IMG/VR virus record: IMGVR_UViG_3300030104_001744
Coordinates: 1 to 20,282 of that record
Reading direction: 5' to 3' (one strand)
Source: a virus
Length of the DNA stretch: 20,282 nucleotides
The notes under the pieces were generated by a model. It did not search any database and had not been told where the DNA came from. It was given only the letters and a program-made list of their open reading frames with translations. The translations under genes and the position numbers were made by a program. Below, piece by piece: positions 13,900-19,757 of the stretch. Position 1 is the first letter of the stretch, and every line of letters starts with the position of its first letter.

Positions 13900-15166
13900 T
13901 TTCTCTATCCCCCGTTGGATTTGCTGCTGGTTGATTACCAGCTCTATTTTCTGTCCTTGCGGACTCTTCTTGTTTATCTTGGTCTTTTCCTCCAGATAGG
14001 TTAACATTTTGTGCTGTTTCTTGCATTTCTGCTATTCCGTCCGGATTCAATCCTCTCTCTGACCTTACTTCATTAGGTGAAAGAACACCCTCTGATAAGT
14101 ATATCATATCAGTTTTTGCTTTAACAAAAGCATCGTCTACATTTATTTGTCTAAATTTAAATCTAGCTCCACCACTTTCTAATTGTGGCATTAATTGTGA
14201 ATTTAATGCTGATTCTACTGCTGATTGTAAATGTCTAACGTATGGTTCAAAGACAGCTCGTGCTTGCTCTGGTTTGTCAAACATTGAAACTGGTACCTTT
14301 AAAGCTATATGTATCTTTTTTAATATATCGTCTGTGTACTTACCATACTCAAACGCTCGTTGTGTACCTTGTAACTCTTTAACTGTTATATCATTACCAT
14401 GTATAATATCTTCGCCGGGTTCTAATCCATTAAATGCATCTACAACTTCGTTAATTTTGTCAGCGTTGTAAGGCATATCAGGAAGCCCACAACTAATATC
14501 AAACCTACTATTAGCGTATTTATTAAGAGCAGCACCAATATCTCTTTCAGCATAGTCTTTGAGGTCAACCAAGTAAAGGATTGGGTGAATATCACTAAGA
14601 CCATAAGCAAAATCATCAAAAGTGTTATTTTTAAATTCAATAATCTCATTCTCTTCAAACCTCACAGATGTTTTGTCATCTCCTAAATCTTGATAATAAT
14701 ACATAATCTGACCATTTGGAGTTCTTTGTACCTTCATATTAAGAGAAGACCTTAAAACTAGGTTATCTCCTGTATATTCTAGATATGAAGTACCAAAAAT
14801 ACGACCATTTCTCAACCAACCATATAATAATTGGTCAATATTAATTTCATCAAAAAGTTTAGTGATAGCTTGGCGTTCTTCGTCATTATCTGTTACTATA
14901 TCGTAACCATCCTTGGCCGCGTATAAACACGGTAAATCAATAAGCGTTCTAACAATAGGGTCAGCTAGGTACACATTCATGTACGTTCTTGCATCTCCTA
15001 TTTGCTTTTCGTATTGCCCACCGAACATATTCGATTGATTTTGGAGCTGAAGGCGTTTAATAACACCTGCACCATAATCTCGAGGTTCGTTTGCGGCAAA
15101 TGGCGGGTTCGACCCCACCGACGCAAATTTACGCCTATTCCAAGGCAAATAATCACGTAGAGCCAT
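13892..15166 (-). CDS. Portal protein
   Basis: 424 aa from the ATG at 15166; a TTG nine bases earlier is possible but sits too close to the AGGA at its 5' side. The core has portal-family features: DARTYMNVYLADPIVRTLID in the N-terminal region, a wing domain with LLYGWLRNGRIFGTSYLEYT and NEIIEFKNNTFDDFAYGLSD, then a long helical stretch ERDIGAALNKYANSRFDISC and the late segment TDDILKKIHIALKVPVSMFD. A C-terminal 'LSEGVLSPNEVRSERGL' helix precedes a polar tail of about 40 residues. It forms the dodecameric DNA gate and docking site for terminase. It is the first gene after promoter P4, which would give it a very short leader. Its stop overlaps the protease start. Confidence 0.9.
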   Translation of the reverse strand: MALRDYLPWNRRKFASVGSNPPFAANEPRDYGAGVIKRLQLQNQSNMFGGQYEKQIGDARTYMNVYLADPIVRTLIDLPCLYAAKDGYDIVTDNDEERQAITKLFDEINIDQLLYGWLRNGRIFGTSYLEYTGDNLVLRSSLNMKVQRTPNGQIMYYYQDLGDDKTSVRFEENEIIEFKNNTFDDFAYGLSDIHPILYLVDLKDYAERDIGAALNKYANSRFDISCGLPDMPYNADKINEVVDAFNGLEPGEDIIHGNDITVKELQGTQRAFEYGKYTDDILKKIHIALKVPVSMFDKPEQARAVFEPYVRHLQSAVESALNSQLMPQLESGGARFKFRQINVDDAFVKAKTDMIYLSEGVLSPNEVRSERGLNPDGIAEMQETAQNVNLSGGKDQDKQEESARTENRAGNQPAANPTGDRENE

Positions 15167-15195
15167 AGCTATCAATTCCTATTATATAAACAGAG

Positions 15196-15210
15196 TATAT
15201 AAAGCTTTCG
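15196..15210 (-). promoter_or_regulatory. Promoter P4 (archaeal BRE/TATA) before portal
   Basis: The minus strand reads CGAAAGCTTTATATA. The 12-base core AAGCTTTATATA is identical in all four promoters here. The terminase stop TGA lies one base upstream. The core ends 30 bases before the portal ATG, so with normal archaeal spacing the mRNA leader would be about 6 bases. It likely drives the head and tail operon. Confidence 0.8.
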
Positions 15211-15211
15211 C

Positions 15212-16870
15212 TCATAATCCCCCCGGTATATGCTTATTCAGGGTATTTTTACCTCTTCCGGTCCTAAAAATAGAAGGAACGTCTGTATTTTGACTAGGTC
15301 TTCTAACATTTTTACTTATGTTAGTACTAGCAAAGGTAGCACTAGCTGGTGACATGGACAAACACGCATGTATACCCATTACCGAACTATCACAATAATC
15401 ATCATGTTTACCATCTGGAGCAGCAATTCTCTCTGTTTTTTGGGCTGCATCCATCACATATTCTAATTCACAGTGCTCTCTTATCCATTTATTGACTAAT
15501 TTAGCGTCATCTTTCTCTAAATCCGCAGGATGTGGTATTTTTACTATACCTTGTTGCACATATGATACATAATCTCTGTAAGCTTGGGTTTTAGTACCCT
15601 TTGGGCCTCCAGTAAAAACGAAAGGTATAAAATGTCTTCCATCTTCGTAACAGGCTTTCCTTATGTCTTGCTCAATCGCACCGCCAATACCAGTAGCGTC
15701 AATGATAATACGCTCAGCCCCAAAGTCTGTAGCAGTGTTAATGATACGTTGTCGTTGAAATGGAATGTCATGTCCACCGCTTCTAGGATTGATTTCTTCC
15801 AAAGAGATAAGACGTGCAATATTTCCATCTGCTGCTTTCTCGACGGCCCAAACGCTAATAACAGTACTATTAACGGATTTGCCAATATCCACGGCCACAG
15901 TACAATTCGGATAAACTTTTCCTCGCTCTGCGAAAGAGGTTCCCCGTTGTCTACAGGCTTTGATAGCTTCTGGATTGAAGATGTTTGAGACCGACTCGAC
16001 GAACTCGCACTCATATTCTGTTCTCCAATATATTGAATCTTCACCCCATTCCAACATCTTATCAAGCATTTCTGATTCTGTGTATGGAGGCGTATAGGCT
16101 CTACCAGCCTTTACCGCATCTCTCCATGTATACACTAATCTTGTAAACGTATCTGCATAAGCATCGTCATATAAATAACGCCACATGTGATTTTCTTTAC
16201 TTTTCGGGGTACCCAAGTTAATAAAGGGTGCTTTGTTCGCTACAATACAGGGCTCTACATTGTCAATGAATAATTTATCATCTATAAGTGGACTCTCATC
16301 CACAATTAAGAAGGTAGGGTGCTGGCCACGTATAGCTTGCCCTTGGTTAGATGCAGCTACCGGAGCTCTACGCAAAACAGTGCCCCCCTTAAGTGTTATG
16401 TTAGGCTTGTTATGGAATCTGTAATTCTTAACTAAGCCTGATAAAAAGGCATTATCAGCGAAATGCCTATAAACGTAATTAAATATAAGTGAAGCTTGGT
16501 CCTCAGATGGAGCCAAGATAAATATTAAATCTCTAAATCTTTTAAAGAACATATATACAGTAGCAGCAACAGAGAGGGCGTAGGATTTACCAGAGCCTCG
16601 TGGAGCCAAGATAGCCATTTTGCGCTGTTTTTCATTTGCGGGGTGAGTGAGGGCTGTGACAACTATACTTTCTTGTAAAGGTCTTAACCTCAAAGGTCTG
16701 TTTTGGTTATCTACAAGATAAGCTTCACAAAATGCACGAACTAATGTCGTCATTTTTTTCTTATCGTGTCTACATTTTTCGAATATATTCTCTAAAGCTC
16801 TTGAATCATGTGCTCCTGCACCTGATATTGCGGCATTAAACTTTTTCGTCTCGTTCACTATCGCCTTCAT
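15212..16870 (-). CDS. terL: Large terminase subunit (packaging ATPase-nuclease)
   Basis: 552 aa, full length for the family. ATPase domain: Walker A at 89-96 (APRGSGKS), Walker B at 187-192 (FLIVDE, with the catalytic Glu) and a coupling motif near 217-224 (INLGTPKS). RNase-H-like nuclease domain: first Asp at 328 (VAVDIGKS), second at 391 (RIIIDATGIGG) and the last acidic cluster at 486-491 (DGKHDD). The enzyme docks on the portal, translocates DNA with ATP and cuts the concatemer. AGGAGA nine bases before the ATG supports this start, which overlaps the preceding gene by 35 bases. The TGA stop lies one base before the P4 promoter core. All key residues are present. Confidence 0.95.
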   Translation of the reverse strand: MKAIVNETKKFNAAISGAGAHDSRALENIFEKCRHDKKKMTTLVRAFCEAYLVDNQNRPLRLRPLQESIVVTALTHPANEKQRKMAILAPRGSGKSYALSVAATVYMFFKRFRDLIFILAPSEDQASLIFNYVYRHFADNAFLSGLVKNYRFHNKPNITLKGGTVLRRAPVAASNQGQAIRGQHPTFLIVDESPLIDDKLFIDNVEPCIVANKAPFINLGTPKSKENHMWRYLYDDAYADTFTRLVYTWRDAVKAGRAYTPPYTESEMLDKMLEWGEDSIYWRTEYECEFVESVSNIFNPEAIKACRQRGTSFAERGKVYPNCTVAVDIGKSVNSTVISVWAVEKAADGNIARLISLEEINPRSGGHDIPFQRQRIINTATDFGAERIIIDATGIGGAIEQDIRKACYEDGRHFIPFVFTGGPKGTKTQAYRDYVSYVQQGIVKIPHPADLEKDDAKLVNKWIREHCELEYVMDAAQKTERIAAPDGKHDDYCDSSVMGIHACLSMSPASATFASTNISKNVRRPSQNTDVPSIFRTGRGKNTLNKHIPGGL

Positions 16871-17162
16871 TGGCTAATTCTCCTAAAAGTGAAGCAAAAT
16901 CTTCTGATTTAGTTTCTGTTACAGTAGGTACTTCAATATTAAGAGCGCGAAACTCAGTATGAATATCGCGTACAATACTGTTCCTCTGTCGCAATAACTC
17001 TGTTCGAGCGTGTACATCCCGAATAGATAATAAAATTTCTTCCCAAAGCACGTCTTCAAGAGCAAGATTTCGCGCCAGAAGGCGGACAAGTTCTTTATGA
17101 CGTTCATATTCAGCTTCTCCGACCCTCTTACGTAAACGCGCTTCGTATTCCTCGACGTCCAT
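16836..17162 (-). CDS. Candidate small terminase subunit (108 aa)
   Basis: A highly charged, helical protein immediately before the large terminase, with its 3' end overlapping that gene by 35 bases. The N-terminal 75 residues suggest two or three helices (EEYEARLRKRVGEAEYERHK, LVRLLARNLALEDVLWEEIL, ELLRQRNSIVRDIHTEF). The last 30 are acidic and probably flexible, ending NEGDSERDEKV. Small terminases are usually 100-180 aa, form rings, recognise viral DNA and sit directly upstream of terL. Length, charge and position fit, but a clear helix-turn-helix is not obvious, so this is by context. The start shares a base with the previous stop (TAATG). Confidence 0.65.
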   Translation of the reverse strand: MDVEEYEARLRKRVGEAEYERHKELVRLLARNLALEDVLWEEILLSIRDVHARTELLRQRNSIVRDIHTEFRALNIEVPTVTETKSEDFASLLGELANEGDSERDEKV

Positions 17163-17611
17163 TACTTGGCTTCGTCGATAGCGGCCTTAACTTTAGATTT
17201 GACTAATGCTGCAAGCTCATCATCTTTTTCATCCCAAGCTGTAATTAATACATTTTTAACTAAAGAGTCTTTGACATGCTTTTGTGCAGTTTCGTCCATT
17301 TTTTCAAAAACCTTTTGTTGGGCTTTTGTCATGTTCTTATCAAGCAAGTCCATTAATTCTGCTTCGTTATTCTTTATATATTTAAAGACTAACTCTTTTA
17401 CTGCTGGTACAGTATAAGCGATGTATCCGCCCATACCTAATACTACAGCACATAAAGCCATCAGTAATGGTTCGTCCATGATAGTATCTAATAGACCTGA
17501 TTCTGTTACAGTGTCAATAATAGCTGTTACGTTTCCTTCTTCAGCAGTGTTATTGTCTCCTGCTGTCATATTGCCATTATCGGCTGTGTTGTTACTTGTT
17601 TCGTTTGCCAT
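17162..17611 (-). CDS. Membrane-anchored protein with sequon-rich N-terminus (149 aa)
   Basis: Residues 1-30 contain five N-x-S/T sequons (MANETSNNTADNGNMTAGDN, then NTAEEGNVT). Residues about 48-70 are one hydrophobic helix (PLLMALCAVVLGMGGYIAYT). The remaining 80 residues are charged amphipathic helices (ELMDLLDKNMTKAQQKVFEK...). There is no cleavable signal, so the likely topology is N-terminus outside and glycosylated, C-terminus in the cytoplasm. It is the first gene after promoter P3, with RBS AAAGGTGA before the ATG, and is coupled to the small terminase candidate by TAATG. A membrane protein heading the packaging operon is unusual; it could be a lysis, superinfection or envelope-associated factor. 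Family not recognised. Confidence 0.78.
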   Translation of the reverse strand: MANETSNNTADNGNMTAGDNNTAEEGNVTAIIDTVTESGLLDTIMDEPLLMALCAVVLGMGGYIAYTVPAVKELVFKYIKNNEAELMDLLDKNMTKAQQKVFEKMDETAQKHVKDSLVKNVLITAWDEKDDELAALVKSKVKAAIDEAK

Positions 17612-17647
17612 AGGTTATTCACCTTTAAAACATTAAGAACAAAGCTC

Positions 17648-17662
17648 TATATAAAGCTTTCG
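17648..17662 (-). promoter_or_regulatory. Promoter P3 (archaeal BRE/TATA) before 149-aa/terminase operon
   Basis: CGAAAGCTTTATATA on the minus strand, identical over 15 bases to P4. The TAA stop of the 15-aa cysteine peptide (17665-17663) abuts its 5' end. The core ends 37 bases before the next ATG, giving a leader of about 13 bases that just includes the AAAGGTGA ribosome site. Confidence 0.8.
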
Positions 17663-17710
17663 TTACTCAGAACAGTCACACTTACAATCGCAGTTATCAC
17701 AACAGCACAT
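17663..17710 (-). CDS. 15-aa cysteine-rich micropeptide (metallothionein-like)
   Basis: Reads MCCCDNCDCKCDCSE and then TAA: 7 of 15 residues are Cys, mostly as CxC. The ATG (17710-17708) has AAAGGAGA about 9 bases upstream, one of the strongest Shine-Dalgarno sites in the window. It is the only open frame between promoters P2 and P3, so it seems to be a one-gene transcription unit with its own promoter. CxC clusters with Asp/Lys spacers resemble metallothioneins and could bind Zn, Cu or an Fe-S cluster. It could instead be a cysteine-sensing leader peptide, but the only genes after it begin at a separate promoter. No homolog is claimed. Its ribosome site and promoter argue against chance. Confidence 0.6.
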   Translation of the reverse strand: MCCCDNCDCKCDCSE

Positions 17711-17797
17711 ATTATCTTTCTCCTTTTATTTTGTGTGGCCCTCAGAAGACGCGTTTTGCGTTAAATTCTGTGGTTCCGTGGTCTGTTAGAGAGCCAC
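17711..17797 (-). promoter_or_regulatory. Structured 5' leader of the cysteine micropeptide
   Basis: On the minus strand GTGGCTCTC (17797-17789) pairs with GAGGGCCAC (17743-17735): 9 bp including one G-U. Inside, AGAC and GTCT can add a second short helix beyond an internal loop. The structure ends about 12 bases before the AAAGGAG ribosome site. P2 would start transcription just upstream of it, giving a leader of about 86 bases in a genome whose other leaders are almost absent. Confidence 0.45.
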
Positions 17798-17819
17798 TAT
17801 AATACGTATGTAGTGCTAG

Positions 17820-17834
17820 TATATAAAGCTTACC
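17820..17834 (-). promoter_or_regulatory. Promoter P2 (archaeal BRE/TATA) before the cysteine micropeptide
   Basis: GGTAAGCTTTATATA on the minus strand, sharing the 12-base AAGCTTTATATA core with P1, P3 and P4. The stop of the zinc-ribbon gene is about 10 bases upstream. The core ends 110 bases before the micropeptide ATG, far more than at the other three promoters. Confidence 0.75.
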
Positions 17835-17844
17835 ACTTACTTAT

Positions 17845-17961
17845 TTATAGTCGCTTTTCAGATAAAACTCTTCCACCATCTTCAAGAAAACATTTCATAC
17901 ATCTATCAGTGTCACTAGGCTTAAGCTTGCGTCCACAGTGTTTGCAATATCTTGCGTCCAT
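17845..17961 (-). CDS. 38-aa zinc-ribbon protein
   Basis: Reads MDARYCKHCGRKLKPSDTD followed by RCMKCFLEDGGRV and a basic end, closing with TAA. Cys6-x2-Cys9 (CKHCGR) and Cys21-x2-Cys24 (CMKC) make a complete four-cysteine zinc ribbon with the usual GR/K after the first knuckle. Such tiny ribbons often bind nucleic acid or partner proteins; the target cannot be told. The ATG lies 8 bases after the TAG of the 190-aa membrane protein, with AGGT as ribosome site, so it is the third gene of the P1 operon. The paired CxxC motifs make chance unlikely. Confidence 0.82.
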   Translation of the reverse strand: MDARYCKHCGRKLKPSDTDRCMKCFLEDGGRVLSEKRL

Positions 17962-17969
17962 AGTTATAC

Positions 17970-18542
17970 CTATTTCTTTTTAGCTGGTAGTGTAATACCT
18001 GATTCTATTTTATGTTCTTGTTCTTGTGATTTAGCTTCAATCATTTGAGATTGTTTCTGAGCTGCATCATTATAATCAATAACTGCTTGTGCTTTTACCT
18101 TGTAAAATGCTGTTTTCTCTGCTTGTTCTTGTTTCCATACATCTAAAGCATCTTTGATGATTAGAAGGGCTGGCCCACCTAATATAGCTATCAAAGTTGT
18201 ATATGCTTCAATGTTTTCAAGAACAGCTGAGTTATTAAGTCCGGTGTGTATAACGAACCCTGCAAACCCAACCCAGAGTAAAACTAACGGTACAGCAATC
18301 ATAAACATAAAAATGTCATTAAATGTAATTCCTTCACTTGCTTGTTTACTCATATCTTCAGTCCTCCTTTCCTTTTGTGGTTTCTTTACCTCTATTTTCT
18401 GTCGTTTCGGTATTTTTAAAGAGGGTAGTTTTGGGATGAATCTGTAAGCTATCCTCAACATTACTATAATTACAAAGGTAACTGCTAATGATGCCATAGT
18501 TATCGCCAACAGTAGTAGTATATTTGTAAGTAATTCCTGCAT
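17970..18542 (-). CDS. Three-helix membrane protein, possibly with two starts (190 aa)
   Basis: Hydrophobic segments lie at about 5-29 (LLTNILLLLAITMASLAVTF), 76-98 (DIFMFMIAVPLVLLWVGFAG) and 113-130 (YTTLIAILGGPALLIIKD). A very basic loop at 43-62 (KIPKRQKIEVKKPQKERR) separates the first from the rest. The C-terminal 60 residues are a charged helix rich in Gln, Lys and Glu. The last two segments plus coil resemble small holin-like proteins of marine viruses. Before Met64 (ATG at 18353) there is a near-perfect AAGGAGG ribosome site, so a 127-aa two-helix form may also be made. The gene starts three bases after the stop of the repeat protein. A lysis role is a hypothesis; the membrane topology is clear. 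Confidence 0.78.
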   Translation of the reverse strand: MQELLTNILLLLAITMASLAVTFVIIVMLRIAYRFIPKLPSLKIPKRQKIEVKKPQKERRTEDMSKQASEGITFNDIFMFMIAVPLVLLWVGFAGFVIHTGLNNSAVLENIEAYTTLIAILGGPALLIIKDALDVWKQEQAEKTAFYKVKAQAVIDYNDAAQKQSQMIEAKSQEQEHKIESGITLPAKKK

Positions 18543-18545
18543 TGT

Positions 18546-19622
18546 TCATACTTCCTCCTCGAGTTTTATTCCATCCTCTTCACTATATTCATACCCTTCC
18601 TCCCATGACTGTGGGAAGTTAGTTATATAACCATAATATTCATACTCTCCTGTTCCATTCCAATCTACATCAATAGATGCATAGAAAAAATAAACCCCTT
18701 CGTAAGGGTCATTAAATGTTTCTTCGTAAGGTTCTGCATTAGAATCTAATGAATGGGTATCTTCCCACCAACCAGATACATTAAACCAAAACTCATCATA
18801 TGTATAATTGTCATATCGATAATATGAGAATGTACCATTATCATCAAATATTGGAATAACATGTACTATGTCATACCATATCATAACAGCTAGCTCATCT
18901 TCGAAATCGTTACAATTAGTATCCATATCAATATATAATTCTAAATTATCATGACCTTCTCTACCAAAGCTAACATTAGTCTGGTTACCACTTGTTGTGT
19001 AAAGTATTGCTTGTTCTTCTAACCCATTCCAGACAGTTAATTGAGTGTGGTTACAGTGGTTTTCTTCATTTTCATAGTCACAAGAGCCATCATCTTCAGT
19101 AGCTCTATCATTAAAGTTGTTAGCATCTATATCCATACATCCATATACTGTTTCATTTGTAGTAGTTTCGTTACCTGTACCATTTTGGTTAGGTGGGTAG
19201 CTACATTGATTGTTAGAATGTGTGGCTTGTGAGTTATAATTCAAAGCATTTGGGTCCATACAACCGTAGATAACAGGAGGAGGAAAAGCGCAACTGCCAT
19301 TATCAAAATCTGCATCCGGTTTGTAGTTTATAGCAGTTGGGTCCGTGCATCCACCCTTTAACATCGGTTCTTCTTCTCCTCCAAAAATATCTTCAAGCGC
19401 ACTTAGGTCTCCACCGCCTCCAAAAAAAGCTAATATCAAGACAGTCAGTATAGAACCAAGTTTTTGACCTAGTTTAGTCTCACCTAGTTTATCACCAGCT
19501 TTACCTATAGTTTCGAAGAGTCCTTCCTCTTCCTCTGGTTTTCTAGAACCTCCTCCTAAGCCTAAAGCTTCTCGTTCCTCGTCAGAAATCACGGAGATGG
19601 CCCCATAATCGTCGCGCGCCAT
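18546..19622 (-). CDS. Surface membrane protein with GCxDPxAxNY repeats and many sequons (358 aa)
   Basis: Residues 1-54 are polar, acidic and Gly-rich; one membrane segment lies at about 56-70 (GSILTVLILAFFGGG). Three cysteine repeats follow: 91-111 (GCTDPTAINYKPDADFDNGS+C), 120-140 (GCMDPNALNYNSQATHSNNQ+C) and 161-181 (GCMDIDANNFNDRATEDDGS+C). This repeat is known from secreted and surface proteins of marine archaea and some marine bacteria. The rest to 358 is acidic and aromatic (Tyr, Trp, Asp), likely a beta domain. About eleven N-x-S/T sequons occur, all after the membrane segment, which argues that this side is extracellular. Leaderless expression from P1 is likely: the promoter core ends 24 bases before the ATG and no ribosome site is close. 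It may be a virion spike, an adhesion or exclusion protein, or a host-derived gene. Confidence 0.82.
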   Translation of the reverse strand: MARDDYGAISVISDEEREALGLGGGSRKPEEEEGLFETIGKAGDKLGETKLGQKLGSILTVLILAFFGGGGDLSALEDIFGGEEEPMLKGGCTDPTAINYKPDADFDNGSCAFPPPVIYGCMDPNALNYNSQATHSNNQCSYPPNQNGTGNETTTNETVYGCMDIDANNFNDRATEDDGSCDYENEENHCNHTQLTVWNGLEEQAILYTTSGNQTNVSFGREGHDNLELYIDMDTNCNDFEDELAVMIWYDIVHVIPIFDDNGTFSYYRYDNYTYDEFWFNVSGWWEDTHSLDSNAEPYEETFNDPYEGVYFFYASIDVDWNGTGEYEYYGYITNFPQSWEEGYEYSEEDGIKLEEEV

Positions 19623-19645
19623 TGCATATTATTAGAACGTCCTAC

Positions 19646-19660
19646 TATATAAAGCTTACG
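19646..19660 (-). promoter_or_regulatory. Promoter P1 (archaeal BRE/TATA) before the repeat surface protein
   Basis: CGTAAGCTTTATATA on the minus strand, one base different from P3 and P4. The TGA stop of the 31-aa gene lies one base upstream. The core ends 24 bases before the ATG at 19622, so with normal archaeal spacing the transcript begins at or next to the start codon. Confidence 0.8.
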
Positions 19661-19661
19661 T

Positions 19662-19757
19662 TCATTCAGCCCATCTTAATGCATACCAGAACACTGCTGA
19701 GAACAAAGTTAAACCTAACATTGTCGCAGCAGCATAAATCTCTGGAGTATCAATCAT
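19662..19757 (-). CDS. 31-aa single-pass membrane peptide
   Basis: Reads MIDTPEIYAAATMLGLTLF followed by SAVFWYALRWAE and TGA. Residues about 8-27 are a continuous hydrophobic helix with aromatic residues at its end. The ATG overlaps the nuclease stop by 8 bases (ATGATTGA), the same junction geometry as three larger gene pairs here, and its stop lies one base before promoter P1. These constraints at both ends and the clear membrane segment support a real gene. Function is unknown; a small lysis or membrane-complex subunit is possible. Confidence 0.65.
   Translation of the reverse strand: MIDTPEIYAAATMLGLTLFSAVFWYALRWAE

Noticed and set aside
13900-14007. N-terminal extension of the protease (36 more residues)
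   Set aside because: It lies wholly inside the portal C-terminus in another frame, and the internal ATG has the recurring 8-nt overlap.
17735-17797. Reading the leader stem as a transcription terminator
   Set aside because: It lies downstream of a promoter and upstream of a ribosome site, with no U-rich tract after the 3' arm.
18358-18549. 63-codon frame starting with an ATGA overlap on the repeat-protein stop and ending just before Met64 of the 190-aa protein
   Set aside because: The junctions are tempting, but the overlapping frame encodes a clear membrane helix plus basic loop and continues without a stop into the rest of the 190-aa protein; the alternative product has no recognisable feature.
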